A stretch of 64,000 bases of DNA from contig NZ_JBLZUR010000002.1 of assembly GCF_048565625.1 (NCBI RefSeq), positions 1,550,001-1,614,000 on the forward strand. Direction: 5' to 3'. Of the stretch, positions 15,320 through 23,605 are shown in pieces. The notes under the pieces are model-generated. The model made no database searches and was not told the DNA's origin. It saw only the letters and a program-made list of their open reading frames with translations. The DNA is from JBLZUR01 sp048565625. Lineage in GTDB: Bacteria; Pseudomonadota; Alphaproteobacteria; Sphingomonadales; Sphingomonadaceae. Position 1 is the stretch's first letter; each line of letters begins with the position of its first letter. A program made the position numbers and the translations under genes.

Positions 15320-15970
15320 TCACGCCGCCTCGTCGGTCTCGGTCAGGATCCAGTTCGGGTCGGCAGCGCGGATGTTGCGGCTGAACGTCCACACGTCATC
15401 GGTGACGACGGCGTCGCTCAAGGAGCCAGCGACGACCTCGCCCTCCGCATTACGCGTGACGGCGGCAATGTCGGCCTTGAAGCGGACGGTGACATGCGCG
15501 GTCTGGCCATCGAGCTCGGCACGCTCGATCTGCGCGCGCTCGATCGAGATCAGCCGGTTCTCCAGAACCAGCCCGGCTTCCTTGCGACCGGCGATGGCCT
15601 CACGGAACGCGCTCGCCACCTCGGCATCGGCGAGTTGCGCGAGCTCCTTCTCATCGCCCTTCCAGAAGGCTGCGAGGATCATGCCGTAGGCGGAACGCGC
15701 ACCTTCCAGGAAGGCGGCGGGATTGAACGTCGGATCGGCGGCGGCGATCTGCCGGACGCCGGCCGCAGCACTCTCACCAACGGCAGCGTCCACGACCGGA
15801 GCGCCGTCGTTGAGCGCGGCCTGCGTCGGGCGCAGCGCCGTTACAGGACGCGCCGCGCCTTCCAACGGCTTGGCGATCGGCTGCTCGTGCCCCGTGCGTT
15901 TGCCCAGCACGCTGTAGAGCCGGAGGGCGACGAAGCCGGCAACCATCGCCAGGAGAATGATCGTGACCAC
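15320..15970 (-). CDS. Tim44/TimA-domain inner-membrane protein
   Basis: 216 residues from GTG 15970, which has AAGGGA just upstream; an in-frame ATG at 16024 exists but adds an unlikely hydrophilic leader. One N-terminal membrane helix (VVTIILLAMVAGFVALRLY), then a variable linker, then a Tim44-like domain (AFLEGARSAYGMILAAFWKGD...LISIERAQIE...VTVRFKADI). Bacterial relatives (TimA) are inner-membrane proteins of uncertain role, homologous to the mitochondrial import motor anchor. Divergent from secB, an arrangement seen in other alphaproteobacteria. Confidence 0.85.
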   Translation of the reverse strand: MVTIILLAMVAGFVALRLYSVLGKRTGHEQPIAKPLEGAARPVTALRPTQAALNDGAPVVDAAVGESAAAGVRQIAAADPTFNPAAFLEGARSAYGMILAAFWKGDEKELAQLADAEVASAFREAIAGRKEAGLVLENRLISIERAQIERAELDGQTAHVTVRFKADIAAVTRNAEGEVVAGSLSDAVVTDDVWTFSRNIRAADPNWILTETDEAA

Positions 15971-16142
15971 CGCAATCCCTTTATCTTCGCAGGCCAACAT
16001 AGGCCCATGACACGAATCTTTCAAACGCCCTGCCCGGCCATATGGTCCGCCGCCCGTGCGGTGCGTTGCCCTGCCCCTTCCGCGCTGCTAGGCGCGGGCG
16101 GAAACGGGGCGACAATGCCCCTTCTATGACGGGATGTGAACG

Positions 16143-16646
16143 ATGGCCGAACAGGATGGCACCTTCGATCTGGATCAGGTGCCCGGCAGCGAGGTGACCG
16201 ATCAACCGCAGGTCGCGCTGATCGCGCAGTACGTGAAGGATCTGTCCTTCGAGAACCCGAACGCGCCCGCCGTCTACCAGTGGCAGACGCAGCCGGAGAT
16301 CAACGTCAACTTCAACATCGCGTCACAGGTCGCGGGCGAGGACGTCTACGAGGTTCAGCTAAAGATCGACATCCACGCGACCGGCGGCGGCCAGACCGCC
16401 TTCCGTGTCGACCTGCTCTTCGCCGGCCTGTTCGGCATCCGCAACGTGCCGGAGGAGCAGCTCCAGCCGTTCCTCTTCGCCGAAGCGCCCCGGCTTCTCT
16501 TCCCCTTCGCCCGCCGCGTCGTTTCGGATTCGGTGCGCGACGGCAACTTCCCGCCGCTCCTCCTTGAGCCGATCGACTTCGGCGCGCTGTACATGCAGCA
16601 GCAGGCGCAGGCGCAGGGCAATCCCGGCGATATCGGCCAAGCTTGA
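16143..16646 (+). CDS. secB: Protein-export chaperone SecB
   Basis: 167 residues. Cytosolic tetrameric chaperone that holds pre-proteins for SecA. Typical segments: QVALIAQYVKDLSFENPNAP near residues 21-40, EINVNFNIASQ, YEVQLKIDIHA, FRVDLLFAGLFGI and the end LLFPFARRVVSD...FPPLLLEPIDF. A GTGAACG-ATG context lies just upstream. Shares a 172-base divergent intergenic region with the Tim44-domain gene. Confidence 0.96.
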   Translation: MAEQDGTFDLDQVPGSEVTDQPQVALIAQYVKDLSFENPNAPAVYQWQTQPEINVNFNIASQVAGEDVYEVQLKIDIHATGGGQTAFRVDLLFAGLFGIRNVPEEQLQPFLFAEAPRLLFPFARRVVSDSVRDGNFPPLLLEPIDFGALYMQQQAQAQGNPGDIGQA

Positions 16647-16656
16647 GCATACCTGA

Positions 16657-16749
16657 TCCGTCATGCTGAACTTGATTCAGCATCCATTCGCGCTCGCTTC
16701 TATAATAAGAGGAGCGCGAATGGATCCTGACTTTCGTCAGGATGACGGA
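16657..16749. repeat. Interspersed palindromic repeat R4 between secB and murJ
   Basis: Arms of about 38 bases: 16657-16695 (TCCGTCATGCTGAACTTGAT...CGCGCTC) against the complement of 16711-16749, with CCATTCGCGCTC/GAGCGCGAATGG as a perfect inner stem. It occupies almost the whole gap between secB and murJ. It may attenuate transcription or stabilise secB mRNA. Confidence 0.75.
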
Positions 16750-16766
16750 GGACGGAACATCGGGGC

Positions 16767-18329
16767 ATGACCCTCCTCCGCAAGACCGCCACGATCGGCG
16801 GCCTTACCCTTGTCAGCCGGGTGCTCGCCCTCGTCCGCGACTCGTTGCAAGCAACGTTCGTCGGCGCGGGGTTCGCGTCGGACGCCTTCCTGGTCGCCTT
16901 TCGTCTGCCCAACATGTTTCGCGCTCTGTTTGCGGAGGGGGCGTTCTCCGCCGCGTTCATCCCGATGTTCAACCGCAAGGTCGGGGAGACGGGCGAGGTC
17001 TCCGCCGGCATCCGCTTCGCCGAACAGGCATTGGCGGTGTTGTTCCCGATCCTCGTCGTCTTCACCGCCGCGATGCTGATCGCGGCGTACCCGCTCACCT
17101 GGGCGCTGTCCGGCGGGTTCAAGGATCCGACGCCGGAACAGTTCGCCTTCGCCGTCCTCCTGTCGCGGATCACCATCCCCTATCTGGCGCTGATCTCGCT
17201 GGTGTCGCTGCTCGGCGGCATCCTCAACTCGCTCGACCGCTTCTGGGTGAACGCCTTTGCGCCCGCCCTCCTCAACATCGCGATGATCGCCGGGCTGTGG
17301 TTCTTCCACGGCGACGATCCCTATGAGACCGCGCGTGTACAGGCGATCTCGGTGACGCTCGGCGGCCTGTTTCAGCTCGTCTGGCTTATGGTCGCCTGCC
17401 GCGCGGCCGGGGTAAGCCTGCGGCTGCGCGCCCCCCGCCTCGACGCGGATGTAAAGCAGCTTCTCCGCCTGATCCTGCCCGCCGCCGCCGGGGCGGGCGC
17501 GGTGCAGATCAACCTCCTGATCTCGACCGCGCTCGCGGGGCGGCTGCTCAATCCAGGGGCGATTTCCTACATCTACTATGCTGACCGGCTGAACCAGCTG
17601 CCGCTCGGGCTGATCGGCATCGGTCTCGGCACCGTGCTCCTGCCGACGATCTCTCGCCTGCTTTCGACCGGCAAGATCGCCGAAGCGATGGAGACGCAGA
17701 ACCGGGGCATCGAGCTGGCGCTGTTCCTCACCCTGCCCGCCACCGTCGCCTTCATCGTCGCGTCCGAGCCGATCGTGCGCGGGCTGTTCGAACATGGCGC
17801 GTTCACCGCCACGGACACCGCCAACTCGGCCTGGGCGCTCAGCGCCTTCTCGATCGGCTTGCCCGCCTACGTCATGGTGAAGGTGCTGACCCCCGGCTTC
17901 TACGCGCGGGAGGATACGCGGACGCCGGTGCGCTACGCCACCTGGTCCGTCGGCGTGAACATCGCCGCGAACATCGTGCTGATCCCGCTGATCGCGCATG
18001 TCGGGCCGCCGCTCGCGACCGCCTTCTCCTCCTGCGTCAACGTCTACATGCTCTATCGCGAGCAGAAGCGGCGCGGCTACTTCGAAGCGGACGCGCAGCT
18101 CCGCCGCCGCATCCCTCGGCTTGCTGTCGCAGCCCTCATCATGGGAGCGGCGGTCTATGGCCTCGACCTCCTGCTGCTGCCCTATACCGGCGGCCCGGCG
18201 TTGATCCGCATCGCGGCGCTCGCCGGACTCGTCGGCGGCGGGGTTGCAGTCTACGCGGTCGCCTGCTTCCTGACTGGCGCGTTCCGGCTGGCCGATCTGA
18301 AGGCGATCCTGCGGCGGCGGAGGGCCTGA
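16767..18329 (+). CDS. murJ: Lipid II flippase MurJ
   Basis: 520 residues, about 14 predicted membrane helices. Recognisable family segments: SRVLALVRDSLQATFVGAG at the N-terminus, AFLVAFRLPNMFRALFAEGAFSAAFIP, then SYIYYADRLNQLPLGLIGIGLGTVLLPTISR and VKVLTPGFYAREDTRTPV. It flips lipid II across the inner membrane for peptidoglycan synthesis. It starts directly after the R4 repeat, and trpS follows, a common alphaproteobacterial order (secB-murJ-trpS). Confidence 0.96.
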   Translation: MTLLRKTATIGGLTLVSRVLALVRDSLQATFVGAGFASDAFLVAFRLPNMFRALFAEGAFSAAFIPMFNRKVGETGEVSAGIRFAEQALAVLFPILVVFTAAMLIAAYPLTWALSGGFKDPTPEQFAFAVLLSRITIPYLALISLVSLLGGILNSLDRFWVNAFAPALLNIAMIAGLWFFHGDDPYETARVQAISVTLGGLFQLVWLMVACRAAGVSLRLRAPRLDADVKQLLRLILPAAAGAGAVQINLLISTALAGRLLNPGAISYIYYADRLNQLPLGLIGIGLGTVLLPTISRLLSTGKIAEAMETQNRGIELALFLTLPATVAFIVASEPIVRGLFEHGAFTATDTANSAWALSAFSIGLPAYVMVKVLTPGFYAREDTRTPVRYATWSVGVNIAANIVLIPLIAHVGPPLATAFSSCVNVYMLYREQKRRGYFEADAQLRRRIPRLAVAALIMGAAVYGLDLLLLPYTGGPALIRIAALAGLVGGGVAVYAVACFLTGAFRLADLKAILRRRRA

Positions 18330-18525
18330 GGTAGGCCGAAGGTTCCGAAAGTTCCGGCAAAACGACAACAAAGCCATCGCAACTTCCACCCCGCGCATGG
18401 CGTCGGACAGGAAGAGGCGCGAGGCGGCTTGCATCGACCAGCCTATGCGCGGCGGCATCGGCTGTAGGACAGCGAAACTTGCGCGCCGCTTGACCGGACC
18501 GCCCGCCTCCGCAACAGCCCGCCTT

Positions 18526-19536
18526 ATGGCAAAGCGCATCGTTTCGGGCATTCAGCCCACCGGCAACCTGCATCTCGGCAATTATCTCGGCGCGATCGCG
18601 CGCTGGGTGAAGATGCAGGACGAGCTGGCCGAGGGCGATCGGTGCTTCTTCTTCCTCGCCGACCTCCACGCGATCACGGTCTATATCGATCCGGCTCAGC
18701 TCGCCCGGAACACGCGCGAGATGGCGGCGGCGCTGATCGCCTGCGGAATCGACACCGATCGCTCGGTGCTGTTCAATCAGGCGCGCGTGCCCGCCCATGC
18801 CGAACTCTGCTGGCTGCTGAACGGCACGGCGCGGATCGGCTGGCTGAACCGGATGACGCAGTTCAAGGAGAAGTCGGGCAAGAACCGTGAGGGCGCGTCT
18901 ATCGGCCTCTACGCCTATCCCGTGCTGCAGGCGGCTGACGTCCTCGTCTACAACGCGACGCACGTGCCGGTGGGCGAGGATCAGAAGCAGCATCTGGAAC
19001 TGGCCCGCGACATCGCGACCAAGTTCAACACCGACTACAAGGTCGACCTGTTCACCCTTCCCGAGCCGATCATCGGCGCGGCGGCGGCACGGGTGATGTC
19101 GTTGCGCGACGGCACGGCCAAGATGTCAAAGTCCGACCCCTCGGATGCGAGCCGGATCAACCTGACCGACGACATCGATACGATCGCGTCCAAGGTCCGC
19201 AAGGCGAAGACCGATGCCGAACCGCTGCCGGAAACGCCGGACGCTCTCGCCGAGCGGCCGGAGGCGCGCAACCTCGTCGCGATCCTCGCCGCGGTGACGG
19301 GCCGCACGAGCGCGGAGGTGCTGGTCGAACATGCCGGCCAGGGCTTCGGCGCGTTCAAGCCTGTGCTGGCGGATGCGCTGGTCGAGACGTTCCGCCCGAT
19401 CAAGGAGCGGCTGGACCGCCTGGCCGCCGATCCGGCCGAATTGGACCGCCTGTTGGACAAGGGCGCGGCGAAGGCGGCCGAGGTGGCGGCACCGACGCTG
19501 TCGGAGGCGTACAAGGCGCTGGGATTGCAGCGCTGA
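18526..19536 (+). CDS. trpS: Tryptophanyl-tRNA synthetase
   Basis: 336 residues from ATG 18526 (MAKRIVSGIQPTGNLHLGNY); the frame is open further upstream but the family N-terminus fixes this start. Class I synthetase with HIGH-like HLGN (residues 15-18) and KMSKS in GTAKMSKSDPSD. Charges tRNA-Trp. It follows murJ on the same strand and precedes an R2 repeat. Confidence 0.97.
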   Translation: MAKRIVSGIQPTGNLHLGNYLGAIARWVKMQDELAEGDRCFFFLADLHAITVYIDPAQLARNTREMAAALIACGIDTDRSVLFNQARVPAHAELCWLLNGTARIGWLNRMTQFKEKSGKNREGASIGLYAYPVLQAADVLVYNATHVPVGEDQKQHLELARDIATKFNTDYKVDLFTLPEPIIGAAAARVMSLRDGTAKMSKSDPSDASRINLTDDIDTIASKVRKAKTDAEPLPETPDALAERPEARNLVAILAAVTGRTSAEVLVEHAGQGFGAFKPVLADALVETFRPIKERLDRLAADPAELDRLLDKGAAKAAEVAAPTLSEAYKALGLQR

Positions 19537-19539
19537 CCT

Positions 19540-19676
19540 CATCCTCCCTGAGCTTGCTCGGGGAGGGGGACCAGCGAAGCTGGTGGAGGGGCGGCGCGAA
19601 GCACCGGCTTCGCCGACCCCTCCACCACCGGCTTTGCCGGCGGTCCCCCTCCCCACGCTGCGAGTAGGGAGGATGA
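19540..19676. repeat. Interspersed palindromic repeat R2, copy 1
   Basis: Complex palindrome: outer ATCCTCCCTGAG.../...TAGGGAGGAT, nested GGGGAGGGGGACC.../...GGTCCCCCTCCCC, and inner TGGTGGAGGGG/CCCCTCCACCA. A second copy lies at 24346-24474. It separates trpS from the DUF4136 gene. Confidence 0.85.
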
Positions 19677-19794
19677 TTCTTGCCGCGCAACCGCTATGTT
19701 CCCGAAGCGTTCAACCACCATTAAGCTCGATAAGCCCATAACTTATCGTGCTGGCAGGTCCGTCCGAGACCTGTCGGGTCCGGAGAGTTCCTAG

Positions 19795-20460
19795 ATGTCC
19801 CTCACCAAGAAATTCATGACCGTCGCGGCACCCGCCGCGCTGCTTTCGCTGGCCGCCTGCGCCACCTCGTTCAAGGCCGATGTCGCCCGTTTCCAGGCGA
19901 TGCCCGCGCCGGTCGGCCAGAGCTTCTACGTCCAGCCGGAACATCCCGAGGATGCCGGCAGCCTCGAATTCGCGCAGTACGCCGCGATCGTCGGCCAGCG
20001 GCTGCAGTCGCAGGGCTACAGCCCCGCCGCCTCACCCAAGGCCGCGACCCTCGTCGTGATGATCGACTATGGAGTCGATAACGGGCGTGAGAAGGTGACT
20101 ACCACGCCCGGCGGCTTCGGCCCGGGCTGGGGCGGCGGCCCCTGGGGCTACGGCGGCTGGGGCGGCCGAGGCTGGGGCTGGGGAGGCCGCGGCTATTACT
20201 GGGGCTGGAACGATCCGTGGATGTGGGGCGGCGGCTATCCCGACGTGCGCAGCTACACCGTCTACACCAGCTTCCTCGATATGACGATCAAGCGCGCCGG
20301 CGACGGCCAGAACGTGTTCGAGGGCCATGCTAAGGCGATGTCGCGCGACGACCAGCTGACGCACCTCGTGCCGAACCTGATCGACGCGATGTTCACCAAC
20401 TTCCCCGGCCGTTCGGGCGAGACGGTGCGCATCACCGTGCCGCCGCCCGAGAAGCGGTAA
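19795..20460 (+). CDS. DUF4136-domain lipoprotein with Gly/Trp-rich insert
   Basis: 221 residues. Lipoprotein signal (AALLSLAAC, cysteine at about residue 22), then the DUF4136 pattern (FQAMPAPVGQSFYV, GQRLQSQGYSPAASPKAATLVVMIDYG) and a C-terminal beta region (YTVYTSFLDMTIKRAGDGQNVFEG...IDAMFTNFPG). An unusual Gly/Trp/Tyr-rich stretch of about 35 residues occupies roughly residues 105-145. Probably anchored in the outer membrane; function unknown. No operon partner: an R2 repeat lies before it and an R3 repeat after it. Confidence 0.85.
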   Translation: MSLTKKFMTVAAPAALLSLAACATSFKADVARFQAMPAPVGQSFYVQPEHPEDAGSLEFAQYAAIVGQRLQSQGYSPAASPKAATLVVMIDYGVDNGREKVTTTPGGFGPGWGGGPWGYGGWGGRGWGWGGRGYYWGWNDPWMWGGGYPDVRSYTVYTSFLDMTIKRAGDGQNVFEGHAKAMSRDDQLTHLVPNLIDAMFTNFPGRSGETVRITVPPPEKR

Positions 20461-20473
20461 GTTTTACACAGCC

Positions 20474-20551
20474 GTCACCCCGGCCTTGAGCCGGGGTCCC
20501 GCTGCCTCAGGTCGAACAAGAAGCAGGACCCCGGATCAAGTCCGGGGTGAC
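20474..20551. repeat. Interspersed palindromic repeat R3 between convergent genes
   Basis: GTCACCCCGG.../...CCGGGGTGAC outer arms with GAGCCGGGGTCC and GGACCCCGGATC hairpins inside. Lies in the 100-base gap between the ends of the DUF4136 gene and dnaA and could serve as a bidirectional terminator. Confidence 0.8.
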
Positions 20552-20561
20552 ACCAAAAAAG

Positions 20562-21971
20562 TTACCCCTCCAGCCGGCGCATCAGCAGGCGGACGTCGGC
20601 GTCCATCTCCGCGTCGGTCTGGCGCAGCTTCTCGATCTGCCGGACGGCGTGGATCACCGTGGTGTGATCGCGTCCGCCGAAGCGGCGGCCGATCTCCGGC
20701 AGTGAGCGCGGGGTGAGTTGCTTCGACAGGTACATCGCGACCTGACGCGGGCGGGCGACCTCGCGTGCGCGGCGGGCGGAGGTCATCTCGGCCTGGCGGA
20801 TGCGGTAATGGTCGGCGACGGTTCGCTGGATCTCGTCGATGGTGATCCGCCGCTGGCTGGCGCGCAGCAGATCGGCAAGCGTGGTGGTCGCGAAGTCGAT
20901 GTCGATCGTGCGGCCGGTTAGGGTCGCATAGGCGACGACGCGGTGGAGCGCGCCCTCCAACTCCCGCACATTGGCGCTGATCCGCTTGGCGAGGAAGGTC
21001 ACCACCTCGGGCGGCACGGCGACGTTGGGCATCGCCTCCAGCTTCTTGGAGATGATGTTGAGGCGCAGCTCGAAGTCGGCCGGATTGACGTCGGCGACCA
21101 GGCCCCAGGACAGGCGCGAAAGGATGCGGCTTTCGACACCCTCCAGATCCTGCGGGCTGCGGTCGGCGGAGATGACCAGCGGCTTCCCCGCCGAAATCAC
21201 CTCGTTCATCGTGTGGAAGAACTCTTCCTGCGTCGATTCTTTGCCGGCGATGAACTGCACGTCGTCGATCATCAGCAGGTCGGCCGAGCGCAGCCGGGTC
21301 TTGAACGAGAGCGTATCCTTGGCGCGCATGGCCGAGACGAACTCGAACATGAACTTCTCGGCCGACATGTAGACGACATTGGCGTTCGGATTGCGGCGCA
21401 GATGCTCCAGCCCGATCGCGTGCATCAGGTGCGTCTTGCCGAGCCCGGTCTGGCCGTGGAGGAACAGCGGGTTGAAAGCAACGCGGCCACCCTCGGCCAG
21501 GGTGCGCGCCGCGTTGTAGGCGACCTCGTTCGCCTTGCCGACGACGAAGGCCTCGAAGGTGTAGCGCGCCTCAAGACCGGCGGCCCCGGGCAACGCCGGA
21601 TCGGTCGCAACCGGCTCGTCGGTCTGCACCTCGGCGACAGGCTCCGCTTCATAGAGCGCCGGCCGCGCGCTCGAATCCGCAAGCTCGATGCGGACCTGCT
21701 TGATCGACGGGATCATCGCGCGCCAAGCCTGCGTCAGGCGATCGAGGAAGTGCGATTCGACCCAGTTGATGAGGAACTGCGACGGCAGGGTCAGGCGAAC
21801 CATCCCGAGATCGGGATCGCAGTCCGCCAGCTGCAGCGACTTCAGCCAGGTGTCGAAGGTGCGGACCCCGCAATCGCGGCGGAGCCCCGCGCGGATCATC
21901 TCCCAGGCGGCGTCCGCGGGCGAGCCCGTCGCAGCACTGGAATGTTCCGCACGATCAAAGCTCGCCCGCAT
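20562..21971 (-). CDS. dnaA: Chromosomal replication initiator DnaA
   Basis: 469 residues. Domain I at the N-terminus (WEMIRAGLRRDCGVRTFDTWLKS), AAA+ domain III with Walker A GQTGLGKTHL and Walker B DLLMIDDVQF, arginine-finger region SRLSWGLVADVNP, and the C-terminal domain IV with its DnaA signature (GGRDHTTVIHAVRQIEKL), which binds DnaA boxes. Initiates replication at oriC. Downstream of rpsT on the same strand, the usual alphaproteobacterial order. The promoter presumably lies in the 418-base gap upstream. Confidence 0.97.
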   Translation of the reverse strand: MRASFDRAEHSSAATGSPADAAWEMIRAGLRRDCGVRTFDTWLKSLQLADCDPDLGMVRLTLPSQFLINWVESHFLDRLTQAWRAMIPSIKQVRIELADSSARPALYEAEPVAEVQTDEPVATDPALPGAAGLEARYTFEAFVVGKANEVAYNAARTLAEGGRVAFNPLFLHGQTGLGKTHLMHAIGLEHLRRNPNANVVYMSAEKFMFEFVSAMRAKDTLSFKTRLRSADLLMIDDVQFIAGKESTQEEFFHTMNEVISAGKPLVISADRSPQDLEGVESRILSRLSWGLVADVNPADFELRLNIISKKLEAMPNVAVPPEVVTFLAKRISANVRELEGALHRVVAYATLTGRTIDIDFATTTLADLLRASQRRITIDEIQRTVADHYRIRQAEMTSARRAREVARPRQVAMYLSKQLTPRSLPEIGRRFGGRDHTTVIHAVRQIEKLRQTDAEMDADVRLLMRRLEG

Positions 21972-22389
21972 CCGCCGTCCTTACCCCCCGGCCACGGCCG
22001 GAATTGATTAAACAAAGCTGCCCCGTCGCCCGGAAGAGCCCCCGCCCCGCCGCAGCCAAACCGTCACACTTCACGCTGACCAGCCGATTCGCGTCCGCCG
22101 GTGGGAGAGTTGTACGAAGCGCCCAAGACCCCGATCAACGCCGTTTTTGTCGCCGGACTGAAATATTGGTCATTGACACGATCCACGTTGAATTTTTCGG
22201 CGGAAGCGTACCAAGCCACTGTAAACAAGCGATATTTGCGATGTCGATCTAAGCTAGTGCTGCCGAATCACGGGAAATCAAAGGGCTGCGTCGCGAAGCC
22301 CAGACGCGCGTTGAAACGGCATAGTCACAAAACTGAAAAGGCCCGCCGGATCGCTCCGACGGGCCTTTTGGCTGTCACGAAACCGTCGT
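21972..22389. other. dnaA upstream region
   Basis: 418 bases without a gene apart from the rpsT terminator at 22336-22369. It is less GC-rich than its surroundings (near 22150-22260). No exact TTATCCACA DnaA box is visible on either strand, so there is no support for calling oriC here. Confidence 0.5.
22336..22369 (-). terminator. Rho-independent terminator of rpsT
   Basis: On the minus strand AAAAGGCCCGTCGG-loop-CCGGCGGGCCTTTTC, a stem of about ten pairs ending in a T-run, 21 bases beyond the rpsT stop. It would separate rpsT from dnaA transcription. Confidence 0.85.
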
Positions 22390-22653
22390 TCAGGCGAGTG
22401 CGGAGACCGCCTTGGTCAGCCGGCCGAACTTACGGGCAACGGTGTTCTTGTGGAGGACGCCCTTGGCAACGCCGCGCGCCATTTCCGGCTGGGCTGCTGC
22501 GAGAGCTTCGACGGCCGCGCTCTTGTCGCCCGCCGCCAGCGCGCTCTCGACCTTCTTCACGAAGGTGCGGATGCGGCTCACGCGGTTGCCGTTGATCTCG
22601 GTACGGCGCGCGTTGCGACGGATACGCTTCTTAGCTTGCGGCGTGTTCGCCAT
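22390..22653 (-). CDS. rpsT: 30S ribosomal protein S20
   Basis: 87 residues, basic and helical: MANTPQAKKRIRRNARRTEI, then RVSRIRTFVKKVESALAAGD and the end KGVLHKNTVARKFGRLTKAV, all typical of S20. Binds the 5' domain of 16S rRNA. Lies between mutM (upstream) and dnaA (downstream) on the same strand. Confidence 0.97.
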   Translation of the reverse strand: MANTPQAKKRIRRNARRTEINGNRVSRIRTFVKKVESALAAGDKSAAVEALAAAQPEMARGVAKGVLHKNTVARKFGRLTKAVSALA

Positions 22654-22749
22654 TCTTCGTCCTCGGTCGTGTTCAAAGGGGTAGGCGGCACAAGGTCACC
22701 CCGTGCCGGGAGGCCGCGCCTATACGCAGGACACCCTGTCACGTCAACG

Positions 22750-23559
22750 TCATCGCTGGCATTTCCCGCAGTGGAAGGTGGAACGTCCGCCATCCACCCG
22801 GCGCAGGACCGGCGCGCCGCAATCGCACGCCTCCCCTTCCCGCCCGTAGACGCGGAATTGCTTGGAGAAATAGCCCAGTTCCCCATCCGGCCGCGCATAG
22901 TCGCGCAGCGTTGATCCGCCCGCCTCAATGGCCGACAGCAGCACGGTACGTATGGCGTCGACCAGCCGCCCTAGTCTCGCGAGCGAAATGCGCCCTGCTT
23001 CGCGCGTCGGTGCGATCCCGGCCATGTGCAGAGCCTCGCACACATAGATGTTGCCGAGGCCCGCGACGATCCGCTGGTCGAGCAGCATGACCTTCACATT
23101 GGCGACGCGGCCGGCAAAGGCGCGCTTGAAATGCGCGGCGGTGAGGTCGGGCCCAAGCGGCTCCGGCCCGAGCGCGCGAAAGGCGGGGAACGCGGCGACC
23201 GCTTCCGTGTGCACCAGATCCACCGATCCGAAGCGGCGCGGATCGTTGAGGGCGATCCGGTGCGCCTCCGTGTCGATGACGAGATGGTCGTGCTTGCCGA
23301 CCTCCGCCGGGTCGATCCGCCAGCGGCCCGACATGCCGAGATGGAAGATCATCGTGTCGCCACGATTGGTGTCGATCAGACCATATTTGGCGCGCCGGCT
23401 GAGACCGGTCACCACCGCGCCGGTCAGCCGCTGGCGAAGATCGACGGGTATCGCGCGGCGCAGGTCGGCACGCCGCGGTTCGACCGAGACGAGGCGCTCC
23501 CCCTCCAGCACCGGCCGCAATCCGCGCACCGTGGTCTCGACTTCGGGAAGCTCGGGCAT
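22750..23559 (-). CDS. mutM: Formamidopyrimidine-DNA glycosylase
   Basis: 269 residues. Begins PELPEVETTVRGL, where the processed N-terminal proline and E are the catalytic residues, and ends with the C4 zinc finger CDCGAPVLRR...FHCGKCQR. Removes 8-oxoguanine and cleaves the strand by beta,delta-elimination. Divergent from ubiE with only 46 bases between the starts; rpsT follows 96 bases downstream. Confidence 0.96.
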   Translation of the reverse strand: MPELPEVETTVRGLRPVLEGERLVSVEPRRADLRRAIPVDLRQRLTGAVVTGLSRRAKYGLIDTNRGDTMIFHLGMSGRWRIDPAEVGKHDHLVIDTEAHRIALNDPRRFGSVDLVHTEAVAAFPAFRALGPEPLGPDLTAAHFKRAFAGRVANVKVMLLDQRIVAGLGNIYVCEALHMAGIAPTREAGRISLARLGRLVDAIRTVLLSAIEAGGSTLRDYARPDGELGYFSKQFRVYGREGEACDCGAPVLRRVDGGRSTFHCGKCQR

Positions 23560-23605
23560 GCCGATCCCCTATCCCGGCGGCGCGCCGGACGCTACAGCCC
23601 CTCCC

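Noticed and set aside
16737..18551. Very long open frame on the minus strand opposite murJ
   Set aside because: Shadow of a GC-rich gene: Arg/Gln/Asp-rich composition without motifs. The same holds for long antisense frames opposite ubiB (24270-26171), mltA/Tim44 (13809-15689) and rpoD (56228-57760).
21972..22389. oriC upstream of dnaA
   Set aside because: No clear DnaA-box cluster or strong AT-rich unwinding region seen; only the rpsT terminator and presumed dnaA promoter.
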